Origin: CAYZUC01 sp964481705
GTDB lineage: Bacteria; Bacillota; Clostridia; Lachnospirales; Lachnospiraceae
Direction of reading: 5' to 3'
Length of the DNA stretch: 36,659 bases
NCBI GenBank assembly: GCA_964481705.1
Contig: CAYZUC010000021.1
Span: 1 to 36,659 of the forward strand
The notes under the pieces were generated by a model. It worked only from the letters and a program-made list of their open reading frames with translations, did no database searches and was not told the DNA's origin. The stretch's first letter is position 1. Each line of letters begins with the position of its first letter. Below are positions 18,006-25,589 of this stretch, piece by piece. A program made the position numbers and the translations under genes.

Positions 18006-18138
18006 GAATTGGTCGGCCTCGATTACTCCTGATTTTCCAGAAAGAAGTTCGTGCCTGAAGGGAGATAGTATGCTATCATTTATAAGATACAGGTTGCCAT
18101 TTAACTAGGAGTGAAGTGACAGAAAGGACGGAGCGAAC

Positions 18139-19260
18139 ATGGACAAATCAAAGGTATATTTTACGGATTTCAGAACGACGGAAGGGATTGGATTACCGGA
18201 GAAGCTGAAAAGACTTTGCCGAAAAGCAGGCATTCAGACGATGGATATGGAGAATAAATTTGTAGCGATTAAGATTCATTTTGGAGAGCTTGGAAACGTT
18301 GCTTACCTTCGTCCAAATTATGCAAAGGCGGTAGCGGATTTGGTCAAGGAATCTGGTGGAAAGCCTTTTTTAACAGATTGTAATACTCTCTATCCGGGTT
18401 CCAGAAAGAACGCTTTGGAGCATTTAGATTGTGCACAGGAGAATGGTTTTAATGAGACTACCACAGGATGTCATGTCATTATTGCAGATGGCCTTCGGGG
18501 AACGGATGATATTGTGGTTCCGGTCGAGGGTGGTGAATACTGTAAGGAGGCATATATTGGTCGTGCCGTGATGGATGCAGACGTGTTTATTTCTTTGAAC
18601 CATTTTAAAGGACATGAAGCCACGGGGTTTGGTGGAGCGCTTAAGAATATCGGAATGGGATGTGGCAGCCGTGCAGGTAAGATGCATCAGCACAATCATG
18701 GAAAACCAGTGGTATTGGAGAGTGCATGCAGGAAATGTAAGCGTTGTGCGAAAGAATGTGGATCGGATGCTATTTCCTATGATACCGGAAAAGCTTATAT
18801 TAATGAAGAACTGTGTAAGGGCTGCGGACGATGCATTGGAAGCTGCGCCTTTGATGCTATTTATAATCCGAATGACAATGCAAATGAAATACTTGGCTGC
18901 AAGATAGCTGAGTATTCAAAGGCAGTTGTGGATGGAAGACAGAATTTCCACATTAGTCTGATTGTGGATGTATCTCCGAATTGTGACTGCCATTCGGAAA
19001 ATGATACGCCGATTCTGCCCAATATCGGTATGTTTGCATCCTTTGACCCAGTAGCATTGGATCAAGCCTGTGTAGATGCCTGCCAGAAGGCAGAGCCTAT
19101 TCAAAACTCCCAACTGGGAGACAATCTGGCAAAACAGGGTTGGGATATGCATTATGACCACTTCCTGGATTCCAATCCGAATGTACGTTGGAAGGAAACT
19201 TTGGAACATGCAGAGAAGATTGGAATCGGAAGCAGAGAGTATGAATTGATAAAAATGTAG
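18139..19260 (+). CDS. DUF362 domain protein with two 4Fe-4S clusters
   Basis: A 373-residue protein. Residues ~1-180 are DUF362-like (FGELGNVAYLRP, FLTDCNTLYPGSR, SLNHFKGHEATGFGGALKNIGMG). A ferredoxin module at ~197-240 carries two CX2CX2CX3C motifs, then the DUF362 domain resumes (ASFDPVALDQACVDAC). It is probably a cytoplasmic iron-sulfur protein, since there is no signal peptide. The substrate and partner are unknown; fusions of DUF362 with ferredoxin are common in anaerobes. The ATG follows AAAGGACGGAG. It faces the convergent membrane protein gene across 7 bp. Confidence 0.9.
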   Translation: MDKSKVYFTDFRTTEGIGLPEKLKRLCRKAGIQTMDMENKFVAIKIHFGELGNVAYLRPNYAKAVADLVKESGGKPFLTDCNTLYPGSRKNALEHLDCAQENGFNETTTGCHVIIADGLRGTDDIVVPVEGGEYCKEAYIGRAVMDADVFISLNHFKGHEATGFGGALKNIGMGCGSRAGKMHQHNHGKPVVLESACRKCKRCAKECGSDAISYDTGKAYINEELCKGCGRCIGSCAFDAIYNPNDNANEILGCKIAEYSKAVVDGRQNFHISLIVDVSPNCDCHSENDTPILPNIGMFASFDPVALDQACVDACQKAEPIQNSQLGDNLAKQGWDMHYDHFLDSNPNVRWKETLEHAEKIGIGSREYELIKM

Positions 19261-19267
19261 GGAAGAG

Positions 19268-19561
19268 TCAGCTCTTTTTCAAGATTCCAATAAAGCAGAT
19301 GATTTCGAGAATCCCTCTGGAGAGCTTTTGAAATTTATCTGTCCTCAAAAGACGGGAGCTAATCAATATAGCTAATAAAAGGATAAGGAGACAGACAATA
19401 TTACCGATTGCAAGGATTACCACCTGGTTATAGCTTTCAAGTGTTCCACCGAACACAACATCAAAGGGAAGTACCCTGCATAGAACCATAAGTTCAATTA
19501 GGATGACGAGTGTAATTCCAATTAAAGCAACGATTCCGTATTTTTTTTTCTTATGATTCAT
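19268..19561 (-). CDS. Small membrane protein co-transcribed with padR
   Basis: A 97-residue protein starting MNHKKKKYG with two hydrophobic segments (~10-27 and ~45-65) and a charged C-terminus. The ATG at 19561 is chosen over the upstream in-frame start at 19603 because the longer form would overlap padR by 53 bp and adds an unlikely N-terminus; the short form overlaps padR by 11 bp. I do not recognise the family. As the gene directly after padR it is a likely target of, or partner to, the regulator. Confidence 0.65.
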   Translation of the reverse strand: MNHKKKKYGIVALIGITLVILIELMVLCRVLPFDVVFGGTLESYNQVVILAIGNIVCLLILLLAILISSRLLRTDKFQKLSRGILEIICFIGILKKS

Positions 19562-20162
19562 GTCTGATCTCCTCCTTAAATTGCTCATACCAATGAATTT
19601 CAAATTGAAAGTAATCGAGTGCGTGTTGCAGGGTTGCCATTTGATATTGATAAATATCTTTTGTCAGTTCCTTTTGTGAGCGGTCATCGACAAGACTCAT
19701 AATTCCATATTCATTTCCCAGAGTCCTTCCAAAAAGTGAGGCAGTCTTTTCTTGCAAAGTTACTTCCTCTAATTCACAATTCATCTTATATTGAAGAACG
19801 GATTCATACTCCAGCTGAAGATTCCGAATATGCGAATCCAGAAGTGATAAACGTTCTTTTCGATTTACCATTCCGCCAAAAAAGAGTTTGCATAATTCCA
19901 TGTTCTTTTGCTTGTCTGCCAGCATTGGCTGACTAATCCACGTCATAAATTCCTCTTTTCCCAAAGCAGTAATCGTGTAGATCTTTTTGCGTCCGGACAC
20001 CTGACAGGATACATAATCTTGTTGAATCAGCTTATTCATAGCAGTATGTATACTCCCGGAGCTATTGCTACACATGGAATCCAGTTTGGTATTTATGATG
20101 GCTTTGATTTCATAGATCGTTCTGCCACTTAGCATAAGCAGACCGAGGATTATTTTTTCCAT
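19551..20162 (-). CDS. PadR family transcriptional regulator
   Basis: A 203-residue protein with an N-terminal winged-helix PadR domain (~1-80), opening LGLLMLSGRTIYEIKAII and continuing SSGSIHTAMNKLIQQDYV with the wing at SGRKKIYTITALGKEEF. A C-terminal helical dimerisation region (~95-190, Vir_act_alpha_C type) follows. Such regulators usually repress their own operon in response to a small molecule. A perfect palindrome lies between the -35 and -10 boxes of its own promoter, supporting autoregulation. The ATG has AGAAGGG 10 nt upstream. Confidence 0.9.
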   Translation of the reverse strand: MEKIILGLLMLSGRTIYEIKAIINTKLDSMCSNSSGSIHTAMNKLIQQDYVSCQVSGRKKIYTITALGKEEFMTWISQPMLADKQKNMELCKLFFGGMVNRKERLSLLDSHIRNLQLEYESVLQYKMNCELEEVTLQEKTASLFGRTLGNEYGIMSLVDDRSQKELTKDIYQYQMATLQHALDYFQFEIHWYEQFKEEIRHES

Positions 20163-20196
20163 ATGGATGTTTCCCTTCTGTTATGTTTATATTTTT

Positions 20197-20225
20197 AATA
20201 TAGGTCTAATAGACCCATTTGTCAA
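20197..20225 (-). promoter_or_regulatory. padR promoter, sigma-A type
   Basis: On the minus strand TTGACA (20220-20225) and TATATT (20197-20202) are separated by exactly 17 bp. The -35 box is a perfect consensus. The -10 box is 35 bp from the padR start codon. Confidence 0.8.
20203..20215. promoter_or_regulatory. Palindromic operator in the padR promoter spacer
   Basis: GGTCTA-A-TAGACC is a perfect 6+1+6 palindrome that fills most of the 17-bp spacer. A protein bound here would exclude RNA polymerase, as expected for PadR autorepression. Binding by this PadR is inferred from position. Confidence 0.65.
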
Positions 20226-20273
20226 TTGCATTTGAATAATTCGTTTATACTTGTGGTACGACATGTGAGTTGC

Positions 20274-20301
20274 TTGACACGAAGCAGGGTTAGTGTATAT
20301 A
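20274..20301 (+). promoter_or_regulatory. Promoter of the HAD-like gene
   Basis: TTGACA (20274-20279), 16-bp spacer, TATATA (20296-20301), with a TG just upstream of the -10 box. It lies 32 bp before the start codon of the next gene and diverges from the padR promoter. Confidence 0.6.
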
Positions 20302-20333
20302 TAGATGATAAGACTTGTGATAAGGAGTGGAGT

Positions 20334-20885
20334 ATGACGAAGTGCTTTCTGTTTGTTGATTGTGATGGTGTTGTAGCACCAATTTTAAAGGATTCATCGA
20401 TTCATAATAAAATTTCATGTACCTGTATCAAGGCCTTACAAGGTCTTTGTTTAAGATTGACTAAGGATAGTTATGAGCCTCAGATTATTCTGTCTTCATC
20501 CTGGAGGAGTGGAGCTGTTTTTGAGGGTGGCAGGCTTGACATGAAAAAAGCCTCACCACAGGTTCAAGAGTTAGAAATTGAACTCGAACATTTTCATATG
20601 ACATTATCCGGAAAGACACCCTTGTATCGAAGTAAGAGTCGCGATTTTGAGATCCTTCATTTTATGATGCAATTTCCAGAGGACGATTTTCTGGTGCTTG
20701 ATGATGATCAGTCAGAATTTGCATGTAGTCCACAACAAATACATCTGATAGAATGTGATCCAGGGATCGGCTTCAAGGAACTAACGGACAAACAGTATAG
20801 AAGATTATATCAATCTTTTTTGCGTTGTAAAAAAATTAAGGAAAAGCTTGACACAGAGAGTGGTCAATGTATATTTAATCTATAA
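20334..20885 (+). CDS. HAD-like domain protein
   Basis: A 183-residue protein starting MTKCFLFVDCDGVV, with AAGGAG 6 nt upstream; in-frame upstream codons back to 20226 lack a site. HAD motif I is DCDGV, a motif II-like Ser-rich strand reads IILSSSWRSGA, and the acidic motif IV is FLVLDDDQSE. The SSSWR signature is typical of the HAD domain found in 'Swiss-army-knife' RNA repair proteins (PF18143 type) and of small stand-alone relatives. The substrate is unknown. Confidence 0.75.
   Translation: MTKCFLFVDCDGVVAPILKDSSIHNKISCTCIKALQGLCLRLTKDSYEPQIILSSSWRSGAVFEGGRLDMKKASPQVQELEIELEHFHMTLSGKTPLYRSKSRDFEILHFMMQFPEDDFLVLDDDQSEFACSPQQIHLIECDPGIGFKELTDKQYRRLYQSFLRCKKIKEKLDTESGQCIFNL
20848..20875 (+). 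promoter_or_regulatory. Promoter inside the 3' end of the HAD gene
   Basis: TTGACA (20848-20853), 16-bp spacer, TATATT (20870-20875). It overlaps the last codons of the HAD gene and lies 35 bp before yccF, so yccF and the next two small genes probably have their own transcript. A second TATAAT lies at 20881-20886. Confidence 0.55.
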
Positions 20886-20910
20886 TACATAAGAGAAGGG
20901 ACGGATACAT

Positions 20911-21276
20911 ATGAAACTGATTGGAAATATACTGTGGTTCTTATTTGGAGGTTTTTTAAGTGGTTTATCGTGGATATTGGCTGGATGTTTTTGGTGTATC
21001 ACAATTATCGGGATTCCGATTGGTGTACAGTGTTTTAAATTCGCAGGGCTTGCTTTTTGGCCATTTGGAAAAGATGTTGTGTATGGTGGTGGTGCAATCA
21101 GTTTGCTTGCAAATATTATCTGGCTTATTGTATCTGGAATTCCGATGGCAGTTGAAAATGCATTAATTGGATGCTTATGGTGCATTACAATTATTGGAAT
21201 TCCATTTGGAAAGCAATTTTTCAAGATTGCAAAGCTTTCCTTGATGCCGTTTGGTTCTACCATTACGAGGCAGTAG
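20911..21276 (+). CDS. yccF: YccF domain-containing membrane protein
   Basis: A 121-residue protein built of two copies of the YccF unit, each with the hallmark CxWCITIIGIPxG (residues ~26-38 and ~90-102) followed by a WPFG- or MPFG-type turn. Three to four membrane segments are visible. Bacterial YccF proteins are small integral membrane proteins of unknown function. The length is typical. The ATG follows AGAAGGGACGG, and the gene is followed after 3 bp by a small ORF. Confidence 0.93.
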   Translation: MKLIGNILWFLFGGFLSGLSWILAGCFWCITIIGIPIGVQCFKFAGLAFWPFGKDVVYGGGAISLLANIIWLIVSGIPMAVENALIGCLWCITIIGIPFGKQFFKIAKLSLMPFGSTITRQ

Positions 21277-21279
21277 GAT

Positions 21280-21492
21280 ATGAGTAAGTATGATTTGTTG
21301 TGGAAGTATGTAGCTGCAAGTACAGATGATACGTTGAAGCTTACGTTTGATGATATTGACAGAATAGCTAAGGTCCCGCTTGATCACTCTTTCTTAAACT
21401 ATAAAAAGGAATTGAATGAGTTTGGGTGGAATGTAAAGAAAATCAATATGAAAGAAAAGAATGTTTATTTTGAAAGAAATAAGCAGTTATAA
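21280..21492 (+). CDS. Small DUF7662-like protein
   Basis: A 70-residue protein beginning MSKYDLLWKYVAAS, then LKLTFDDIDRIAKVPLDHSFL and ending with a GWNVKKINMKEKNVYFER strand. The layout (KYD-LW-Y, a helix in which L-F-x-I is followed by PLD, a Trp near the end and F-R) matches the small DUF7662-type domain as I remember it. The function is unknown. It starts 3 bp after yccF, with GAGG about 9 nt upstream. Confidence 0.7.
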   Translation: MSKYDLLWKYVAASTDDTLKLTFDDIDRIAKVPLDHSFLNYKKELNEFGWNVKKINMKEKNVYFERNKQL

Positions 21493-21521
21493 CAAAATGA
21501 GGGAATAGGGAGACATAAGAA

Positions 21522-21944
21522 ATGAAAAGATACTTATGGGTCATTACTCTTGTTTCATTCTGCTGTTTAGCCGGATGCAACAATGAGAATCAAAGTAAGA
21601 CACCGGAAATAACAACGGAGGCGGTTTTTACAGACGAAGCGGAAGAAGTGTCAGAGTCATCTACAGTAGATGAGGTTATTGACGCTGCAAACAGAACTAT
21701 GATTGCGGAGACGATGGGCATCGAGGAAGACAATCGAGAGATTCGTTTCCTGTTAAGTTGTCTCAATACGATTCATGCCGGCGAAATTAAAAAAGCCAAG
21801 CTGGGCGAACAGAACGACAGCAAGGTAATCGACATAGTTGCTGAGGATGATACAGAGTATCGCATATATCTTTCAAATAGCGGAAGTGTAGAAGCAGTTG
21901 AAAATCTTTCTACTGGTGAATGGCCAATGATATCGGAGCGGTAA
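21522..21944 (+). CDS. Putative lipoprotein
   Basis: A 140-residue protein with a lipoprotein signal peptide (MKRYLWVITLVSFCCLAGC, Cys 19) and a Glu/Thr-rich linker to ~50. A ~85-residue globular C-terminus contains IRFLLSCLNTIHAGEIKKAKL and DTEYRIYLSNSGSVEAVENL. I do not recognise the domain. The ATG follows GGGAG. It is preceded by the yccF pair and followed by a hairpin, and is likely the last gene of that transcript. Confidence 0.75.
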   Translation: MKRYLWVITLVSFCCLAGCNNENQSKTPEITTEAVFTDEAEEVSESSTVDEVIDAANRTMIAETMGIEEDNREIRFLLSCLNTIHAGEIKKAKLGEQNDSKVIDIVAEDDTEYRIYLSNSGSVEAVENLSTGEWPMISER

Positions 21945-21961
21945 AAGGGAAATTTTCTTAT

Positions 21962-21988
21962 GGAGATGTGTTCGAAGAGCATATCTCT
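21962..21988 (+). terminator. Hairpin after the lipoprotein gene, possible terminator
   Basis: GGAGATGTGTTC and GAGCATATCTCT form a 12-bp RNA stem when G-U pairs are allowed, around a 3-nt GAA loop. Only a mixed A/T tract follows, so termination would be weak. Confidence 0.4.
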
Positions 21989-22121
21989 ATATTTCGGTTG
22001 ACATTCATTATGTTCTTTGAAAGCGTACATAGGAGTGATAGAACAACATTGATAATTAACCTTTGGTAAAGTAAATTGCCATTTAATTAATAGCTACTCA
22101 ATAGATATTATTAGAATGGGT

Positions 22122-22130
22122 TGTTATAAT
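22122..22130 (+). promoter_or_regulatory. Extended -10 promoter for the XRE regulator
   Basis: TGTTATAAT is a perfect extended -10 element (TGnTATAAT), 38 bp before the start codon. The -35 position (22102-22107, TAGATA) is poor, as is common for extended -10 promoters. Confidence 0.55.
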
Positions 22131-22168
22131 GTAATCACGAAAGGCCTTTTACAATAAAGGAACAGGTG

Positions 22169-23251
22169 ATGAAGATGTCCATTCATGAAATAATACGTCA
22201 GAAGAGAAAAGAATTGGATTATACACAGGGACAGATTGCAGATCTGTTGGGAGTGTCTATTCCTGCTGTTAGTAAGTGGGAAAGTGGGACAACGTATCCG
22301 GACGTGGAATTGTTACCGGCTTTAGCCAGAGTATTAAAAATTGATGTAAACACGTTACTATGTTTTCAAATAGAATTATCGGATATGGAAATTGGACTTT
22401 TCGTAGAGAAGGTGACCACAGCAGCAATGACAGAGGGACTGGAAGAAGCATTCCTGCTTGCCGAACAGAAAATTCACGAATATCCAACTGATGTAAAGCT
22501 GATTCATACCCTGGCAATGACCTTACAGGGAGCAATGATGGTGGTAAAGGTTTCTGAATCATCAAAAGAAGAGTATGATACGAAAATACAACAGATGTAT
22601 GAGCTAGTTGGAAATAGTGGAAAATCCACTTATGCTGACCGTTCAAACTATATGCTGGCTTCCAGAGCAATCCAGGAGAATAACTACGAACATGCGCAGG
22701 AATTAATAGACAAATTACCGGAATATTGTGTTTTGGACAAGAAATTATTGCAGGCGAATCTATGGATGGAAACAGGGAAAGTAAAAGAAGCGGAAAAGAT
22801 TTATGCTTCCAAGCTTTTATCCGAACTTGGTCAGATACAGATACCTTTGGGTAGATTAATTGATATTGCAGTACGAAATGGTGATTCTGAGAACGCAACA
22901 AAGCTTGTCGAAGCAGGACAAGGTCTGACGAAGGCTTTTGGTATGTGGGATTACAACTCCTATGTATTTGCCTTTGAAAAAGCAACCGCAGAAGGGAATG
23001 CCGCAGATACGATTTCCCTCTTGGATAAGATGCTGGATACTATGCTTATTCCCTGGGATATTAGCAAATGCCCGATTTACAAGCATATCGGAGATGATAA
23101 TCACGAAATGAATCTCGGAGAGAAAATGGTTGGAAATCTATTGGATGAACTGGAGAAAAGTGAGAAGTATGATTTCTTAAGACAAGAGGATGCTTTTCAA
23201 CAGATGATTCAAAAACAGAAAGAGAAGATGAAGAAAAGAGATAATCAGTAA
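22169..23251 (+). CDS. XRE family regulator with TPR-like C-terminal region
   Basis: A 360-residue protein. An N-terminal helix-turn-helix domain (~5-60) reads IRQKRKELDYTQGQIADLLGVS, then PAVSKWESGTTYPDVELLP. The remaining ~290 residues are helical, with repeat-like pairs such as YADRSNYMLASRAIQENNYEHAQEL and LWMETGKVKEAEKIYA, suggesting tetratricopeptide-like packing. AAAGGA 7 nt upstream fits the ATG at 22169. Such proteins couple a peptide- or protein-binding solenoid to DNA binding. It is followed after 22 bp by a methyltransferase gene, a probable co-transcribed partner. Confidence 0.88.
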   Translation: MKMSIHEIIRQKRKELDYTQGQIADLLGVSIPAVSKWESGTTYPDVELLPALARVLKIDVNTLLCFQIELSDMEIGLFVEKVTTAAMTEGLEEAFLLAEQKIHEYPTDVKLIHTLAMTLQGAMMVVKVSESSKEEYDTKIQQMYELVGNSGKSTYADRSNYMLASRAIQENNYEHAQELIDKLPEYCVLDKKLLQANLWMETGKVKEAEKIYASKLLSELGQIQIPLGRLIDIAVRNGDSENATKLVEAGQGLTKAFGMWDYNSYVFAFEKATAEGNAADTISLLDKMLDTMLIPWDISKCPIYKHIGDDNHEMNLGEKMVGNLLDELEKSEKYDFLRQEDAFQQMIQKQKEKMKKRDNQ

Positions 23252-23273
23252 ACAGGAAAGAGTAGGAATATAC

Positions 23274-24107
23274 ATGAAAGATGAAGTATTTAGCAGTATA
23301 CAAAGGACAAGGAGCGAATTTGAAAAGAGCTTTCGAGAAGGAGAGTTTTATAATAAGCAGACGCAGGATATCGCGCATAAAGAGATGATTATGGACGTTC
23401 TTCCGATGAAGTCAGGTATGAAAATATTGGATTTGGGCACAGGAAGCGGATATCTGTCATTTCCGTTGGCAGAGGCTCATGCTGATGTGGAGATAATAGG
23501 ACTTGATATTGTCGAGGCGGCTTTACAGAAGAATCGAGAAAAAGCTGAGCGAGAAGGCTTAAAGAACTTATCCTTTGTGGCTTATGATGGAATAGAATTC
23601 CCCTTTGCTGACAGTTCGTTTGATATGGTGATTACAAGATATGCATTGCATCATTTTCCAACGATAGAAAAGACTTTTTCAGAAATAGGAAGAGTATTAA
23701 AGATAAATGGCAGGTTGTTTGTTTCGGATCCAACTCCTAATGACGACGATGAAGAACGATTCGTGGATGCCTATATGCAGATGAAAAAGGATGGTCACAT
23801 TAAGTTTTATACCAAGCAGGAATGGGAAAAGCTAGCTGGTGAGATTGGACTTAAACTTGAGAAATCCTTTGATACTTCCATTCGTTTTCCAAAGAAACGG
23901 GAAACGGCAGTAGGATTTGGAGATATTTTGAAGAAACATGATTCAACAGTAATGAAAGGGTATGATTTGGAGGTTACAGATAGTGAGATTTATATTACCG
24001 AAAAGGTCAATAACATCCTTTTTCAAAAGAAGTCACACGATACAAATGAAATCACAGTAAAAAGGGATGCTTTAGCCGAGAAACAGGCAGAGGATAGAAT
24101 GAACTGA
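23274..24107 (+). CDS. Class I SAM-dependent methyltransferase
   Basis: A 277-residue protein with the SAM-binding motif I ILDLGTGSGYLSFPLA (~51-66), an acidic motif II at IIGLDIVE, and the post-motif DMVITRYALHHFPTIEKTFSEI typical of UbiE/Methyltransf_11 proteins. The N-terminal ~45 residues form a helical lid with QDIAHKEMIMDVLP. The substrate cannot be assigned from sequence. It directly follows the XRE regulator and ends just before the promoter of the yjdF unit. Confidence 0.88.
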   Translation: MKDEVFSSIQRTRSEFEKSFREGEFYNKQTQDIAHKEMIMDVLPMKSGMKILDLGTGSGYLSFPLAEAHADVEIIGLDIVEAALQKNREKAEREGLKNLSFVAYDGIEFPFADSSFDMVITRYALHHFPTIEKTFSEIGRVLKINGRLFVSDPTPNDDDEERFVDAYMQMKKDGHIKFYTKQEWEKLAGEIGLKLEKSFDTSIRFPKKRETAVGFGDILKKHDSTVMKGYDLEVTDSEIYITEKVNNILFQKKSHDTNEITVKRDALAEKQAEDRMN

Positions 24108-24110
24108 CCA

Positions 24111-24138
24111 TTGAAAAACGCTCAAAATGTGATATAAT
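24111..24138 (+). promoter_or_regulatory. Promoter of the yjdF leader
   Basis: TTGAAA (24111-24116), 16-bp spacer, consensus TATAAT (24133-24138), placed so that transcription would begin about 10 bp before the leader hairpin P1. Confidence 0.75.
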
Positions 24139-24151
24139 GCAATTGTTTCTA

Positions 24152-24262
24152 AAGCAAGGATAAAAACGCAAAGCAGATTTTTCTGTGAGAATCGGTAGGT
24201 AGCCCGGTCGTATCTTAATTGATGTAAGTAACCCTCCCTCCTTGGGTCGTCCATTCCTTGTA
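24152..24262 (+). promoter_or_regulatory. Probable yjdF riboswitch (azaaromatic-binding aptamer)
   Basis: A structured leader of ~150 nt precedes a yjdF gene. CAAGGA (24155-24160) pairs with TCCTTG (24255-24260) to close the element. Inside are a CAGA/TCTG hairpin near 24173-24185 and ACCC/GGGT near 24231-24248. CCTCCTT (24237-24243) is complementary to the AAGGAGG ribosome binding site at 24277-24283, pointing to translational control. The yjdF motif is an established riboswitch class found upstream of yjdF genes in Firmicutes and responding to azaaromatic compounds. Assignment rests on position, stems and the downstream gene; I could not run a covariance model. Confidence 0.75.
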
Positions 24263-24291
24263 GTTTTGATTTATCAAAGGAGGACATTATT

Positions 24292-24708
24292 ATGATGGAT
24301 AGTAATGTACAGCTTACGGTGTTCTTTGAAGCTCCATTCTGGATTGGAATTCTGGAACAGACATCTGGTGGAAAGTTATCTGTATGCAAGATAACATTTG
24401 GCGCAGAGCCAAAGGATTACGAGGTGGATGATTTCATTACGAAGAATTACTACAAGCTAAAATTCAGTCCCGCTGTAAATGCTGAAAGACGGAAAAATGT
24501 CTGCAACCCCAAGAGGATACAGCGAGAGGTCAAAAAGCAGGTACAGGAGCGCGGAATTGGGACGAGGTCACAACAGGCACTTAGTCTGCAGCGTGAAGAA
24601 ATGAAAACAGAACGCAGAATAATAAGCAGGGAATTTAGAGAAGCTGAAAAAGAGCGAATGTTTGATTTGAAGCAGCAAAAACGAAAAGAGAAGCACAGAG
24701 GCAGATAA
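24292..24708 (+). CDS. yjdF: YjdF family protein
   Basis: A 138-residue protein. The N-terminal half (QLTVFFEAPFWIGILEQTS, KITFGAEPKDYEVDDFI) is the YjdF pattern. The C-terminal half is highly basic and Lys/Arg/Gln-rich (RIQREVKKQVQERGIGTRSQQAL...LKQQKRKEKHRGR), probably helical and nucleic-acid-like. AAAGGAGG sits 8 nt before the ATG, with a second ATG next to it. The function is unknown; riboswitch control suggests a response to toxic heteroaromatics. The stop codon lies in the loop of its own terminator. Confidence 0.9.
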   Translation: MMDSNVQLTVFFEAPFWIGILEQTSGGKLSVCKITFGAEPKDYEVDDFITKNYYKLKFSPAVNAERRKNVCNPKRIQREVKKQVQERGIGTRSQQALSLQREEMKTERRIISREFREAEKERMFDLKQQKRKEKHRGR

Positions 24709-24724
24709 TGCCTCTGTGTTTTTT
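24694..24724 (+). terminator. Rho-independent terminator of yjdF
   Basis: CACAGAGGCA (24694-24703) and TGCCTCTGTG (24709-24718) form a perfect 10-bp stem with a 5-nt loop, followed by six T residues. It overlaps the last codons of yjdF, so the riboswitch unit is monocistronic. Confidence 0.93.
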
Positions 24725-24734
24725 GGAAAAGGAC

Positions 24735-24763
24735 TTCCTTTTTACGTGCGTTTCCTGTATAAT
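24735..24763 (+). promoter_or_regulatory. Promoter of the NitT/TauT-type ABC operon
   Basis: A consensus TATAAT at 24758-24763, preceded by TG, with a weak -35 (TTCCTT, 24735-24740) 17 bp upstream. It sits 40 bp before the permease start and after the yjdF terminator. Confidence 0.5.
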
Positions 24764-24803
24764 AGCAAAGGAATTTGTCATTTTAACGAGGTAAAACGAT
24801 AGC

Positions 24804-25589
24804 ATGAAAAACTTATTAGGAAAAAATAAAGGGGCAAAGTATACATACTTGTCTGTTATTTCATTTTGTGTGATTATAGCAGCTTGGTGTATTTGTACCT
24901 ACGGCGGATTAGTCGATGAGATGTTTATGCCTACACCTACTGCAGTGGTGATGGCAGTAGTAAAGATGGCGAAGGAGGGTACACTTTGGCCAAATATTTG
25001 GGGTTCTACATGGCGCGTAGTAGTCGGATGGTTTTGGTCTGTTGTATTTGCAATACCGATTGGTATGTTGATGGCGAACTCTAAGAAATTCAGTGCAATT
25101 ATTCAGCCGGTCATTGAATTTGTGAGATATCTTCCGGTTGTAGCACTTGTTCCATTAACCTTACTTTATCTAGGAATTGGGGAAGAACAGAAATATACAA
25201 TAATCTTTATTGGTACTTTTTTTCAGCTGGTATTGATGGTATGTGATACCGTTTCCGGGGTGGATAAAAATCTTATTAATGCTGCGAAGACGCTTGGTGC
25301 TTCCAAATGGCATATATATCTTCATGTTATCCTACCGTATTCGCTACCCGGATTAATGGATGATTTTCGTGTGACGATTGGATGGGCGTGGACCTATTTA
25401 GTGGTAGCTGAAATGGTAGCTGCAAATGTTGGCTTGGGTTATATCATTTTAAAATCACAGCGTTTCCTTGCAACAGATATCATTTTTGCAGGATTGGTGC
25501 TGATCGGGCTGATTGGTTTGTTAACGGATTTATTCTTTAGAGTCCTTACGAAGCTGATTGTACCGTGGTATGAAAGGCTGGGCGACTAA
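24804..25589 (+). CDS. ABC transporter permease, nitrate/sulfonate/taurine type
   Basis: A 261-residue permease of the SsuC/TauC/ThiX-like family with about six membrane segments. Conserved stretches are MPTPTAV near the N-terminus, RYLPVVALVPLTLLYLGIG and the EAA loop AAKTLGASKWHIYLHVILPYSLPG. The LSLxWGIGEE-type segment (LYLGIGEEQK) is typical. It opens a three-gene operon of permease, ATPase and lipoprotein receptor. The substrate could be a sulfonate, a nitrogenous anion or a thiamine precursor; nothing in the window decides. The stop TAA is directly followed by the next ATG. Confidence 0.9.
   Translation: MKNLLGKNKGAKYTYLSVISFCVIIAAWCICTYGGLVDEMFMPTPTAVVMAVVKMAKEGTLWPNIWGSTWRVVVGWFWSVVFAIPIGMLMANSKKFSAIIQPVIEFVRYLPVVALVPLTLLYLGIGEEQKYTIIFIGTFFQLVLMVCDTVSGVDKNLINAAKTLGASKWHIYLHVILPYSLPGLMDDFRVTIGWAWTYLVVAEMVAANVGLGYIILKSQRFLATDIIFAGLVLIGLIGLLTDLFFRVLTKLIVPWYERLGD

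Noticed and set aside
22269..22985. A 238-codon reverse-strand open frame opposite the XRE regulator
   Set aside because: It has no ribosome binding site, an implausible composition, and lies fully over a well-supported gene in which the helix-turn-helix motif is clear.
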